Assembly: GCF_001685415.1 (NCBI RefSeq)
Contig: NZ_CP014989.1
Span: forward strand, 744,001-808,000
Source of the DNA: Serinicoccus hydrothermalis
GTDB lineage: Bacteria; Actinomycetota; Actinomycetes; Actinomycetales; Dermatophilaceae
Direction of reading: 5' to 3'
Length of the DNA stretch: 64,000 bases
Part shown: piece by piece, positions 49,289-57,986 of the stretch
Numbering within the stretch: the first letter of the stretch is position 1
Layout of the letters: the number at the start of each line of letters is the position of its first letter
Program-made: the position numbers and the translations under genes
The notes under the pieces: generated by a model
What the model was told of the DNA's origin: nothing
The model's database searches: none
What the model saw: the letters and a program-made list of their open reading frames with translations, nothing else

Positions 49289-50227
49289 TCACGACGAGGT
49301 CGGCACCCGCAGCGTCCACCCCTGGTCCAGCAGCCGCCAGGAGCGCCGCGTCACCCGCTCCTGCTCGACCTCGCCGTCGGTGTTGACCCGGAAGGCGTCC
49401 TCGTCGGCGACCGCCTCCACGACGATCTCCCGTCCGGAGGTGAGCGTGACGTCCTCCCGCCGGGTATGCCTGCCCTTGCGCAGGTCCAGCGCGAAGCCCA
49501 CCCGTGCGCGGGGCGAGACGCCGTGGGCCACGAGCACCTCCACCTGGCCGTCGTTCGGCCGAGCGTGTGGGGCGACAGGGGTCCCGCCGCCGACCGAGGT
49601 CCCGAGCGCGAGCGTGACCATGAACTCGGGACGGTCGTCGTCCGCGGTGCCCTCCCCGTCGACCGTGACGTGCAGGTGCCACCCCTTGCTGGTGAGGCCC
49701 GCCCGCAGCGCACCCCAGGCGTAGGCCGCCTTGCCGAGCACGCCCTTGACGTCACCGGCGTGGGCGGTCGCCTCCGCGGCGACCCCGGCGTGCACGACGT
49801 TGACGACCACCGCACCGGTGTCGTCGACCACGAGGCCGCGCTCGAGCGTGCTGCCCGTGAGCGCCACCCGCGCCGCCTCGCGCGCGTCCAGCGGTATGCC
49901 CGCACCCCGCGCCAGGTCGTTGCCGGTGCCGAGCGGCACCACCCCCACCGGGCCGATGCGTCCCAGGAGGTCCTGGTCGTGCACTGACTTCAGGAAGCGG
50001 TGGATCGACCCGTCGCCGCCAAGGACCACGACGTCGCGGCCCACCGCCGAGGCGACGGCGGCGGCATACTCCTCCTCCGACCCCGGCGTCCGGTGGTCGA
50101 GCCGGCGCGAGGAGCAGGACTCCAGCTCGCGGCAGACCTGCGCGACGACGTCCCCCTCGGCGCTGCCCGCGCCGGAGTTGGACAGCACGAGGACGTCGCC
50201 GGTCGCGTCGCCCGCCTCGTCGGTCAT
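49289..50227 (-). CDS. Diacylglycerol/lipid kinase family protein
   Basis: A 312-residue DAGK-catalytic-domain protein. The ATP-binding motif VVVLGGDGSIHRFL lies near residues 66-79, and GVVPLGTGNDLARGAGIPLD near 95-114. The C-terminal beta-sandwich (residues 170-310) is normal for YegS/DgkB-type kinases that phosphorylate diacylglycerol or other lipids. It overlaps the stop-start of the M20 amidohydrolase gene upstream by four bases (50224-50227). The lipid substrate is not known. Confidence 0.85.
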   Translation of the reverse strand: MTDEAGDATGDVLVLSNSGAGSAEGDVVAQVCRELESCSSRRLDHRTPGSEEEYAAAVASAVGRDVVVLGGDGSIHRFLKSVHDQDLLGRIGPVGVVPLGTGNDLARGAGIPLDAREAARVALTGSTLERGLVVDDTGAVVVNVVHAGVAAEATAHAGDVKGVLGKAAYAWGALRAGLTSKGWHLHVTVDGEGTADDDRPEFMVTLALGTSVGGGTPVAPHARPNDGQVEVLVAHGVSPRARVGFALDLRKGRHTRREDVTLTSGREIVVEAVADEDAFRVNTDGEVEQERVTRRSWRLLDQGWTLRVPTSS

Positions 50228-51459
50228 GCGCGGGGCGCGAGACGTGCGGTGAGCACGGCGTGGGCCGCGGTCACGCCCACGCCCAGCGTCGGCTCGAGCT
50301 GCGGCCCGAAGTGGGGCGAGTGGTTGGTGACCGTCGGACCCTCGCCCTCGACCTCCTCGCGGGTCAGGCCACCGAAGAACCAGTAGACGCCGGGGACCTC
50401 GATCGCGTCCGGGAGGGCACCGAAGTCCTCGCTGCCCATGACGGCAGGGATCTCGTGGACCTCCTCCTCGCCGAGGGCCCCGCGCAGCACCTCGAGCACC
50501 GTGGCCGTCTCGTCCTCGTCGTTGACGAGGAGCGGGAAGGTGTAGATCTCCTCGATCTCCGGCTCCGGCGCGTCCGAGGCCATCGCCTCGGCGAGGATGA
50601 CCCGGCGCAGCCCGGCGAGCAGGTGGTCGCGGACGTCGGCGTCGAGGTTGCGCATGTTGATCGTGAACTCCGCCGTCGCCGGGATGATGTTCTCCTTGAG
50701 CCCGGCATGGATGGTGGCGACGGTGATGACGGCGGCCTTCTGCGCCGCGACCTCACGGCTCTTGAGGCTCTGGATCCGTACGATCATGTGCGCGGCGAGC
50801 ACCACCGGGTCGATGGTCGACTCGGGCTGCGAGCCGTGCCCGCCCCGGCCCCTGACCGTCACCCTCCAGGCGTCGGAGTAGGTCATCGCCGGGCCGGGTG
50901 TGAGGTCGATCGTGCCGGTGACCCCGGGCCACACGTGCTGGCCGTAGATCACCTCGGGTCGCTCCGCGCGGTCCCACAGCCCGTCCGCCAGCATGGCCGC
51001 GGCGCCCTGCGCCGTCTCCTCCCCGGGCTGGAAGAGGAAGACCACGGTGCCTGACCACGCGTCCCGGTCCCCCGCCAGGAGGGTCGCCGCGCCGATCGCG
51101 GCGGTGACGTGCATGTCGTGACCGCACGCGTGCATCACCGGGACGTCGCTGCCGTCCGGGAGGGTGCCGCGGGCCGTCGAGGCGTAGTCCAGGCCGGTGT
51201 CCTCCTCCACCGGGAGGGCGTCGGTGTCGGCCCGGAAGCCGACGACCGGGCCCTCGCCGTTGCGCAGGGTCGCGACCACACCGGTCCCGCCGCAGCGGAA
51301 GACCTCGTAGCCCAGGTCGCTCATCCGCTCCTCGATGAGCGAGGCGGTCGCCTCCTCCTGCATCGACAGCTCGGGGTGGCTGTGCAGATGCCGGTAGAGG
51401 TCGTGCAGCGACGCGCGCAGGTCGGGGTGCTCGTCCAGGATCGTCGTGGTCTCGGGCAT
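50224..51459 (-). CDS. M20-family amidohydrolase (hippurate/IAA-amino-acid hydrolase type)
   Basis: A 411-residue metallo-amidohydrolase. Motifs are FRADTDALPVEEDTGL near 75-90, MHACGHDMHVTAAIGAA near 107-123 (metal Cys and His), FLFQPGEETAQGAAAML near 141-157 and GRGGHGSQPESTIDP near 203-217, in the order usual for HipO/IlrB-like enzymes. They hydrolyse N-acylated amino acids in the cytosol. Its ATG at 51459 lies only 11 bp from the start of a divergent M20 gene, and the first codon sits inside a GGCATAC motif. The substrate is not known. Confidence 0.85.
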   Translation of the reverse strand: MPETTTILDEHPDLRASLHDLYRHLHSHPELSMQEEATASLIEERMSDLGYEVFRCGGTGVVATLRNGEGPVVGFRADTDALPVEEDTGLDYASTARGTLPDGSDVPVMHACGHDMHVTAAIGAATLLAGDRDAWSGTVVFLFQPGEETAQGAAAMLADGLWDRAERPEVIYGQHVWPGVTGTIDLTPGPAMTYSDAWRVTVRGRGGHGSQPESTIDPVVLAAHMIVRIQSLKSREVAAQKAAVITVATIHAGLKENIIPATAEFTINMRNLDADVRDHLLAGLRRVILAEAMASDAPEPEIEEIYTFPLLVNDEDETATVLEVLRGALGEEEVHEIPAVMGSEDFGALPDAIEVPGVYWFFGGLTREEVEGEGPTVTNHSPHFGPQLEPTLGVGVTAAHAVLTARLAPRA

Positions 51460-51475
51460 ACGGTGAGGGTATGCC
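51455..51475. promoter_or_regulatory. Head-to-head start codons carrying opposing copies of the iterated motif
   Basis: GGCATAC at 51455-51461 contains the start codon of the minus-strand M20 gene, and GGTATGCC at 51468-51475 contains that of the plus-strand M20 gene. Eleven bases separate the two ATGs. There is no space for ordinary promoters, so either the transcripts start inside the opposite gene or an annotated start is wrong. Confidence 0.55.
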
Positions 51476-52628
51476 GACCACCCACGCGGCCGCCGTCCGG
51501 GACCTCGTCACCGCCCGCCTCGACGAGGTGCTCGACGACCTCGCCCTCCTCGTGGCGCTGGAGACGCCGAGCCACCGCCGCGACCTGCTGCAGGCCGCGC
51601 TGCCGCGGATCGAGGCCTACCTCGTGCAGCGGCTGGGCGAGCCGGAGCGGCGCGTGCAGCACGACGGAGGGGAGCACGGCGACGTGCTCGACCTGGTCTG
51701 GGCGGGCTCGGGGATCGAGGGCGAGGTGGTGTCGCTGGCGCACTACGACACGGTGTGGCCCGAGGGGACCCTCGCCGACTGGCCGCTGCGCCGGGACGGC
51801 GACGTGCTCACCGGGCCGGGCGTGCTGGACATGAAGGTGGGCATCGTCCAGACGGTGTGGGCGCTGCTGGCGCTGCGCGAGCTCGGCGCGCCGCACCCGG
51901 ACCTGCGGCTCGTGCTCACCGCGGACGAGGAGATCGGCTCCCGCGCCGGGCGCCCGCACCTGGAGGCGGCGGCGCGGGACGCGCTCGCCACCCTCATCAC
52001 CGAGCCGAGCGCCGAGGGGGCGGTGAAGACGCGGCGCAAGGGGATGGTCTTCGCCGACCTCACCGTGCACGGCGTGGAGTCGCACGCGGGCCTGGACCCG
52101 GACGCCGGCGCCAGCGCGGTGCACGAGCTCGCCCGGCTGGTGCCCGCGGTCGTCGCGCTCGCCGACCGGGAGAGGCAGACCACGGTCAACGTCGGCACCA
52201 TCTCAGGCGGGACCGGGCGCAACGTCGTCGCCGGACGGGCCACCTGCGCGGTCGACATCCGCATCCAGGACCCGGCCGAGGAGGACCGGGTCGTCGCCGC
52301 GCTGGAGGCGCTGCGGCCCACCGACGAGCGCTGCCGGCTCGAGGTGGCGATCGACCGCAACCGTCCCCCGATGAACCCCGGCGAGCACACCGACCGGCTG
52401 CTCGGGCTGGCTCGTGCGGCCGGCGCGGACCTGGGGGTCGAGGTGGACGACGTCGCGGTCGGGGGCGCCAGCGACGGAAACTTCGTCGCGGGCCTGGGGC
52501 TGCCGGTGCTCGACGGCCTCGGCGGGATCGGCGCCGGCCCGCACGCCCGGCACGAGCACGTGCTCGTGAGCGGCATACCCCGTCAGACCGCGCTCCTGGC
52601 CGGCCTCGTCGAGCAGCTGGGCCGCTGA
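51471..52628 (+). CDS. M20-family peptidase (glutamate carboxypeptidase/ArgE-DapE type)
   Basis: A 385-residue metallopeptidase. Metal-binding motifs are SLAHYDTVWPEGTL near 88-101 and GPGVLDMKVGIVQTVWAL near 115-132. The catalytic Glu pair is in VLTADEEIGSRAGRPHL near 145-161, with the dimerisation loop HGVESHAGLDPDAGAS near 203-218 and GIGAGPHARHEHVL near 360. This agrees with CPG2-like glutamate carboxypeptidases. It is divergent from another M20 gene by 11 bp. A perfect hairpin just after the stop ends the transcript. Substrate not known. Confidence 0.85.
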   Translation: MPTTHAAAVRDLVTARLDEVLDDLALLVALETPSHRRDLLQAALPRIEAYLVQRLGEPERRVQHDGGEHGDVLDLVWAGSGIEGEVVSLAHYDTVWPEGTLADWPLRRDGDVLTGPGVLDMKVGIVQTVWALLALRELGAPHPDLRLVLTADEEIGSRAGRPHLEAAARDALATLITEPSAEGAVKTRRKGMVFADLTVHGVESHAGLDPDAGASAVHELARLVPAVVALADRERQTTVNVGTISGGTGRNVVAGRATCAVDIRIQDPAEEDRVVAALEALRPTDERCRLEVAIDRNRPPMNPGEHTDRLLGLARAAGADLGVEVDDVAVGGASDGNFVAGLGLPVLDGLGGIGAGPHARHEHVLVSGIPRQTALLAGLVEQLGR

Positions 52629-52631
52629 CGC

Positions 52632-52651
52632 GGGCGGGTACGGCCCCGCCC
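52632..52651 (+). terminator. Perfect hairpin after the M20 peptidase gene
   Basis: GGGCGGG pairs exactly with CCCGCCC around a six-base loop, four bases after the stop codon. No U-tract. Confidence 0.65.
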
Positions 52652-52704
52652 ACGGCCGCCGCCGTCCCCTCGCTGCCCCGCTGCTCTTGCCGCGCACCAG
52701 GGGA

Positions 52705-52744
52705 ACCTGTGCACGCCACACCAGCCCCACCCATACCTGTGCAC
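52705..52744. repeat. Direct repeat ACCTGTGCAC, two copies 30 bp apart
   Basis: Identical 10-base copies at 52705-52714 and 52735-52744 lie in the 266-bp gap before the PPOX gene. Three helical turns of spacing would suit a regulator. No gene was seen in this gap. Confidence 0.35.
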
Positions 52745-52894
52745 CGTTGCTGGAGCAGGGCTGCAGAAATATCCTCAGCTCCGCCCCAACAAGCGTGCCC
52801 AGACTGGGATGCCCCGTACGGACGGGGTCCCTGGTCGGGTCTCGCGGGCCACCCGTCCCACCCCGGTATGCCGATCGGTGACACAGTGGGGACC

Positions 52895-53362
52895 ATGCCT
52901 CGCTCCATGGCCACGAACACCGACGTCGACCTGCAGGGCCTGCTGGACTTCGTCCGGGACCGCCACAACCTGGTGCTCATCACCAGCCGCAAGGACGGAC
53001 GTCCGCAGGCCTCGCCCGTCAGCGGCGGCGTCGACGAGGAGGGCCGGATCGTCATCTCGACCTACCCCGAGCGCGCCAAGACGCACAACGCGCGGCGCGA
53101 CGCCGACGTGAGCGTGCTCGTGACCTCCGACGAGTTCGACGACGCCTGGGTCCAGGTCGACGGGACCTGCGAGGTGCTGGACGGCGAGGAGGCGATCGAG
53201 CCCCTGGTCGACTACTTCCGGAGCATCTCCGGCGAGCACCCGGACTGGGAGGAGTACCGCCAGGCGATGCGGGACCAGGGCAAGTCCCTGCTGCGCATCA
53301 CCCCGAGCCGGTGGTCCCCGATCGCGACCGGCGGCTTCCCCCCTCGCCTCGCCGACGACTGA
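52895..53362 (+). CDS. PPOX-class F420-dependent oxidoreductase
   Basis: A 155-residue split-barrel flavin-fold protein. The opening DVDLQGLLDFVRDRHNLVLI, TSRKDGRPQASPVSGGVDEE and GRIVISTYPERAKTHNARRD are the typical strands of the F420/FMN PPOX family. ATG 52895 follows TGGGGA; ATG 52907 is an alternative. These proteins reduce diverse substrates with F420H2 in actinobacteria. No substrate is suggested by the neighbours. Confidence 0.82.
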   Translation: MPRSMATNTDVDLQGLLDFVRDRHNLVLITSRKDGRPQASPVSGGVDEEGRIVISTYPERAKTHNARRDADVSVLVTSDEFDDAWVQVDGTCEVLDGEEAIEPLVDYFRSISGEHPDWEEYRQAMRDQGKSLLRITPSRWSPIATGGFPPRLADD

Positions 53363-53393
53363 GCGGCACGACCGACCTGTCCGGTCGGCACAC

Positions 53394-54884
53394 CTAGCGG
53401 CCCAGCCAGGGCGCGGCGGCGTCCCGGTGCGACTGCTGCTTGTCCTGCGCCATCCCGTCCCAGGTGCGCACGGCGAAGTTCGAGCGGCTGTTGGCCTCGA
53501 AGACCGAGCGGTGGTCCTCGACGAAGGTCCAGTAGAGCCCGTCCCAGGCCTCCCGCCAGTCCCCCGGCCCGAGGTCCGACATCTTCTTCAGGTAGTTGCT
53601 GCCCGAGACGTAGGGCTTGGTGGTGATGGCCTCGCCGGCCGCGAACTGGCTCATGGCATACACGTTGGGCACCATCACCCAGTCGTAGGCGTCCACGAAG
53701 AGCGACATGAACCAGCGGTAGACCTCGTCCGGGTGCACCCGCAGCAGGCACAGGGCGTTGCCGAGCACCATGAGCCGCTCGATGTGGTGTGCCCAGCCGC
53801 GCTCCAGCACCCGCCGGATGACGAGGTCCACCGGCTCCAGACCGGTCTCGCCGGTCCACCACGACTCGTCCAGCCCCCGCCCGTGCTCCAGCACGTTGCT
53901 CGTGCGCATCCGCCGCCCCCACAGCCGGTAGGTCGCCCGCATGTACTCCCGCCACCCGATGAGCTGGCGCACGAAGCCCTCCAGGCTCGGCAGGTCGACG
54001 TCGTGCTCGTCCGCCGCGGCGAGCGCACGCTCGAGCACCTGGTCGGGGTCGACGAGGCCGCAGTTGAGCGCCGGGGTGAGCGCCGCGTGGAAGATCACCG
54101 GGTGCTCGGCGCTGATCGCGTCCTCGTAGGGACCGAACTGGGTGAACCGCTCGTCGAGGAACCGGCGCAGCGCCGCGTCCGCCTCGCCCGGTGACGTGGC
54201 CCAGCAGAACGTCTCCGGGTCGCCCGGGGCGTCGGGGAAGTGCTCCCCCACCCAGTCGATCGCCTCGGTGACCCGGGTATGCCGTCGCGCCGGTCCGAGC
54301 GCAGGGTCCGGCACGGGGTGCCCGGCGGGCAGCTTCTTGCGGTTCTCCGGGTCGAAGGACCAGCGGCCGCCCACCGGCTGGTCGCCGTCCATGAGCACGT
54401 CCAGCCGCCGGCGCTGCCAGGAGTAGAAGTGCTGCATGCGGGCCCCGCCGGAGGCGAAGTGCTCGCGGATCTGCTCCCGGGTCGTGAGGAAGGCCGGGGT
54501 GTCGAGCACGTCCTCCGCGCGCAGCTCGTAGCCGCCCTCACGCAGCTGGTCGCGGCAGTGCCGCCCGAGCCAGTCGTCCGCCACGTCCAGCACGCTCACC
54601 CGGCCGGGCGAGAACTTCTCCACGAGCTCCACCAGGCCCCGGCCGCTGGACCGGTCCGGCGAGCTCTCGACGACCTCGACGTCCAGCCCCTGCTCCCGGG
54701 CGCGGTCGACGAAGCGGCGGGTCGCCGCCCGGTGCAGCACGAGCTTGTGCGCGTGGAACGGGTACTGCCGGTAGAGCAGGTCGTCCTCGACGACGACGAG
54801 CACCGTCCCGTCGGGCACGCGCAGCTGCTCCGCGTGCAGCTGGTGCGGGTAGACCAGCCGCACGTGGGTCCGGCCGCCGCTCAC
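53394..54884 (-). CDS. Cryptochrome/photolyase family protein (FeS-BCP type) lacking the Fe-S cysteine loop
   Basis: A 496-residue flavoprotein of the PhrB/CryPro type. The N-terminal DPRP domain is seen in HVRLVYPHQLHAEQLRV and ARMQHFYSWQRRRLDVLMDG. The FAD domain has EGFVRQLIGWREYMRATYRL near 312, ERGWAHHIERLMVLGNALCL near 366 and DAYDWVMVPNVYAMSQFAAG near 405-424. In FeS-BCP enzymes a Cys-rich loop follows KPYVSGSNYLKKMSDY; here it continues LGPGDWREAWDGLYWTF, with the cysteines gone and the loop shortened. It may repair DNA lesions or act as a light sensor without the cluster. GTG 54884 overlaps the upstream gene by four bases. Confidence 0.82.
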   Translation of the reverse strand: MSGGRTHVRLVYPHQLHAEQLRVPDGTVLVVVEDDLLYRQYPFHAHKLVLHRAATRRFVDRAREQGLDVEVVESSPDRSSGRGLVELVEKFSPGRVSVLDVADDWLGRHCRDQLREGGYELRAEDVLDTPAFLTTREQIREHFASGGARMQHFYSWQRRRLDVLMDGDQPVGGRWSFDPENRKKLPAGHPVPDPALGPARRHTRVTEAIDWVGEHFPDAPGDPETFCWATSPGEADAALRRFLDERFTQFGPYEDAISAEHPVIFHAALTPALNCGLVDPDQVLERALAAADEHDVDLPSLEGFVRQLIGWREYMRATYRLWGRRMRTSNVLEHGRGLDESWWTGETGLEPVDLVIRRVLERGWAHHIERLMVLGNALCLLRVHPDEVYRWFMSLFVDAYDWVMVPNVYAMSQFAAGEAITTKPYVSGSNYLKKMSDLGPGDWREAWDGLYWTFVEDHRSVFEANSRSNFAVRTWDGMAQDKQQSHRDAAAPWLGR

Positions 54885-55423
54885 GCCGCCGCCCCCGCCA
54901 CGCGCGCGACCACCTCGTGCTCGGGGTCCCACCAGCGCAGGCCGCGGACCGTCAGGGTGTCCGGTCGCCGCGCGTCCTCCTCCCGTTCCGCGGCCGCGGC
55001 GAGCACCTCCAGCGCCTCCCCGGCCTGCGCGACGGTCAGGAGCGTCGCGAGGGTGACGTGCGGGATCCAGGGCCGCTCGTCCGCGTCGTCCCAGGCGTCG
55101 GTGACGCGGGCCTGGGCGACCCGCGCCGCCAGCGGCGCGGCGACGAGGTCCGCGACGCTCAACCTGCGGCCGCCGAGCAGCACCAGGCCGTCGACCGGCA
55201 GGGACAGCGGCAGCAGCGGCGCCCAGACCTCGTGCGCGACCCGCAGCACGTCCTTGCCCGGGGCGACGTGCGAGCTCGCGACGGTCAGGTGCGGCCGGTG
55301 GGTGCGTCCGTGGTGCCGCGCGAGGGAGGCGATCCCGCCCTGCTCCAGCGCCTGCCAGCGGGCACGCACCCGCACGTCGTCCTCCGCGGTCAGCACCAGC
55401 TCCAGGGCGTGCGCCCGGCTCAC
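54881..55423 (-). CDS. 2'-5' RNA ligase/2H phosphoesterase family protein
   Basis: A 180-residue protein of the 2H phosphoesterase fold. The two active-site HxT motifs are HRPHLTVASS near residues 42-51 and PWIPHVTLATLL near 118-129. The family includes RNA ligase-like enzymes and cyclic phosphodiesterases acting on RNA ends. It starts at GTG 55423 in a GTGA overlap with the oxygenase gene and itself overlaps the photolyase-like gene, so three products are translationally coupled. The RNA or nucleotide substrate is unknown. Confidence 0.75.
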   Translation of the reverse strand: MSRAHALELVLTAEDDVRVRARWQALEQGGIASLARHHGRTHRPHLTVASSHVAPGKDVLRVAHEVWAPLLPLSLPVDGLVLLGGRRLSVADLVAAPLAARVAQARVTDAWDDADERPWIPHVTLATLLTVAQAGEALEVLAAAAEREEDARRPDTLTVRGLRWWDPEHEVVARVAGAAA

Positions 55424-56304
55424 GCGGCCCGCTCCGGGTCGCGCCCCGCACCGGCCATGGCCCAGCGCACGGTGGAGGTGCTCGCCCGGCCCAGCGGCCG
55501 CAGCACCCCGCGCGACAGGGTGGGCGAGGCCGGCAGCCCGAGCTCGGCGCGGGCCCAGTCCGGCAGGAGCGCGACACCACCTGCGGCGATGGCCCAGTAG
55601 CCGGGGCGCGAGACGACCGGCAGCGGGGGCTCGACCAGCAGGAAGCGGGCGGCCTCCCGGGCCTGCGTGGTCGCCTCCAGCTCGGGCCGGTATGCCCGCA
55701 GCTCCTCCTCCAACGCCCGCGCCGAGCGGGGCGGGTCGAGCACTCCGAGGTGGGCGGCGGACACGCCCGCCTGGGCGACGTAGGTGTCGGCCTCGGCGGG
55801 CGTCAGGGGACGCTGCGCGAAGGTCTGGTAGGCGCCGAGGAAGGACCACGCCTCCGCCACGTGGACCCACCGCAGCAGGTGCGGGTCGGAGGCGCGGTAG
55901 GGCCGGCCGAAGGCATCCTTGCCGCGGACCCGCTCGTGGATCGACCGCACGTGCCCGATGGTCTCCAGGGCGTGCTCGACGGTCCCGAAGGTCGTGGCCG
56001 CCAGGTAGGTGCTGGTGCGCTGCAGCCGGCCCCAGGGGTCGCCCTTGTAGCCCGAGTGCCCGGCGACGCCCGCCATGGCCATGGGGTGCAGCATCTGCAG
56101 CAGGAGCGCAGCCACCCCACCGGGGAACATCGCGGCGTCGGCGTGCACCCGCCATACCGGGTCCTCGTCGGTGAACCAGCGTTCCCCCGGCGAGTCCCAG
56201 ATGCGCGCGGCCCGGTCGGCGGCGTCCTCGCCCGCGACCCGGGCGCGCAGCGCCGACCCCAGGGCGCTCTGCAGCCGGCCGAGAGCCACGGGCACCTCAC
56301 CCAC
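55420..56304 (-). CDS. MpaB/DUF2236 family oxygenase-like protein
   Basis: A protein of about 294 residues. ALLLQMLHPMAMAGVAGHSG near 65-84, TFGTVEHALETIGHVRSIHE near 105-124 and LLRWVHVAEAWSFLGAYQTF near 144-163 are typical DUF2236 sites. The conserved His, Tyr and Arg bind heme in latex-clearing protein and mycophenolic-acid pathway enzymes. Function in bacteria is mostly unknown. The first GTG at 56304 is used; an internal GTG at 56295 is possible. It is the first gene of a coupled set with the 2H phosphoesterase and the photolyase-like gene. Confidence 0.75.
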   Translation of the reverse strand: MGEVPVALGRLQSALGSALRARVAGEDAADRAARIWDSPGERWFTDEDPVWRVHADAAMFPGGVAALLLQMLHPMAMAGVAGHSGYKGDPWGRLQRTSTYLAATTFGTVEHALETIGHVRSIHERVRGKDAFGRPYRASDPHLLRWVHVAEAWSFLGAYQTFAQRPLTPAEADTYVAQAGVSAAHLGVLDPPRSARALEEELRAYRPELEATTQAREAARFLLVEPPLPVVSRPGYWAIAAGGVALLPDWARAELGLPASPTLSRGVLRPLGRASTSTVRWAMAGAGRDPERAA

Positions 56305-56410
56305 CTACGACAGACGCTGGACAAACTTGTGACACCCTCACTGTCCCACGGGCCACCGGCCCCGTCCACGCCAGGCTGCCCGACGTCCGGGGCGCGGGTA
56401 CGGTCGAGTC

Positions 56411-57355
56411 ATGTCTACCCCCACCTTCCCCGGCACCGACCGCACCTTCGCCCCGATCAACCTCGGGGGCAACCCGTTCGGCTGGACCGCCGACGCGGAC
56501 GCCAGCTTCGCCGTCCTCGACGCCTTCCTCGCGGCGGGCGGCTCCTTCGTCGACACCGCCGACGCCTACTCCGCGTGGGCCGAGGGGCACGAGGGCGGGG
56601 AGTCCGAGGACATCATCGGGCGCTGGATGGAGGACCGCGGCAACCGCAACCAGGTGCTCGTCGCCACCAAGGTGGGCAAGAAGCCCGGGCGGGAGGGCCT
56701 GGGGCGGGACTCGGTGCTCGCCGCGCTGGACGAGTCGCTGGCCCGGCTGCGGACCGACCACCTCGACCTCTACTACGCGCACGCCGACGACGAGGACGTC
56801 GACATCGCCGACCAGGTGGCCACCTTCGACGAGGTCGTCCGCAGCGGCAAGGTGCGGGCGGTCGGCCTGTCGAACTACTCCCCCGACCGGCTGCGCGCCT
56901 TCCTCGAGACGGCGAAGGACCAGGGCGCCACCGTGCCGACCGCGATCCAGCCCCGCTACAGCCTCGTCTCGCGCGCCGACTACGAGCGCGACCTCGCCCC
57001 GCTCGTCGCGGACTTCGACCTCGCGGTCTTCTGCTACCCCGCCCTCGCCTCCGGCTTCCTCACCGGGAAGTACCGCACCGAGGAGGACTTCGCGGGGAAC
57101 GCACGGGGTGGCGCCGCCCGCCGGTATGCCGAGGCCGGCGGCCTCGCGGTGGTCGACGTGCTGGTCGACGTGGCAGGGCGGCACGACGTGCAGCCCGCGA
57201 GCGTGGCCCTGGCCTGGCTGCTGGCCAAGGGGGTCACCGCACCGATCGCGTCCGCCTCCCGCCCCGAGCAGCTGGAGCCGCTCATGGCCGCGGTCACGCT
57301 GCGGCTGACCGAGGACGAGGTGGCCGAGCTGGACGAGGCGTCCTCCGGCTTCTGA
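56411..57355 (+). CDS. Aldo/keto reductase
   Basis: A 314-residue AKR. It has NLGGNPFGWTADADASFAVL near 17-36, the catalytic Asp and Tyr in FVDTADAYSAWAEGHEGGES near 46-65, Lys in VLVATKVGKKPGREG near 83 and His in HLDLYYAHADDEDVD near 117-131. These enzymes reduce aldehydes and ketones with NADPH. ATG 56411 opens the family-typical first strand. It is divergent from the oxygenase gene with a 106-bp promoter gap. Substrate not known. Confidence 0.85.
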   Translation: MSTPTFPGTDRTFAPINLGGNPFGWTADADASFAVLDAFLAAGGSFVDTADAYSAWAEGHEGGESEDIIGRWMEDRGNRNQVLVATKVGKKPGREGLGRDSVLAALDESLARLRTDHLDLYYAHADDEDVDIADQVATFDEVVRSGKVRAVGLSNYSPDRLRAFLETAKDQGATVPTAIQPRYSLVSRADYERDLAPLVADFDLAVFCYPALASGFLTGKYRTEEDFAGNARGGAARRYAEAGGLAVVDVLVDVAGRHDVQPASVALAWLLAKGVTAPIASASRPEQLEPLMAAVTLRLTEDEVAELDEASSGF

Positions 57356-57458
57356 CCCGGGCGACGCCCACCCGTCCGCGTCGCACCATGGCCCTCCCGG
57401 GGGCCGGTCGCTATGCTGATCGGCGTCCGGGTCGGCATACGGGGAGGGACGGTCGCAG

Positions 57459-57986
57459 GTGGTCGGAGGAGAGCCAGCCGAGCTGAGGCGGTGCGGTCGC
57501 GACCTCGCGGCCGTCTCCGGGACCCTCGGGGCCGGGCGGAGCCGTCTGCTCGCCGGTGGAGGTATGCCCGCTCCCGGGCTCGGCCTCGCCTCGCAGGACA
57601 CCCAGGTGGCCGCGGCCTACGACAGGGTGCTGCGCGCGGTCGAGCTCGCCGCCGGCCACCTGCAGCGGACGCTGCTGCACGACGCCGGCCACCTGGAGCA
57701 GGCGGCGGGCGACCTCGAGGCCTCGCCGTCGCCGCGGGAGATCCGACCGGAGCCGGGAGAGGATCGCGGCCCCGTGCTCGGCCGCGCCGAGCCGTACGGG
57801 CCGGGGCGCCGGCTGCCCGTCGACCGGGACGAGCTCCGCGACCTGCCCCGCGCCGCGCCCTACCGCACCGGCCCGGCGCTGGTCACCGACGAGCCGGACC
57901 GTCCCGACCTGCGCGATCTTCCCCGCGCGGAGCCCTACCGGCGCGGCCCCGCCCTGGACACCGAGGACCCGGGGACCGTCTCGTGA
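57459..57986 (+). CDS. Helical hypothetical protein with PYR-GPAL repeats
   Basis: A 175-residue protein. The first 85 residues are a helical hairpin (LRRCGRDLAAVSGTLGAGRS and VAAAYDRVLRAVELAAGHLQ) resembling WXG100/ESX-type small proteins. The tail carries tandem repeats of LRDLPRAxPYRxGPALxT near 125-170 and a related RAEPYGPGRRLPV unit. GTG 57459 follows GGGAGGGA. It overlaps the next gene by GTGA, so the two form one unit. No homologous function is recognised; a type VII secretion-linked or toxin-immunity role is only a possibility. Confidence 0.6.
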   Translation: MVGGEPAELRRCGRDLAAVSGTLGAGRSRLLAGGGMPAPGLGLASQDTQVAAAYDRVLRAVELAAGHLQRTLLHDAGHLEQAAGDLEASPSPREIRPEPGEDRGPVLGRAEPYGPGRRLPVDRDELRDLPRAAPYRTGPALVTDEPDRPDLRDLPRAEPYRRGPALDTEDPGTVS

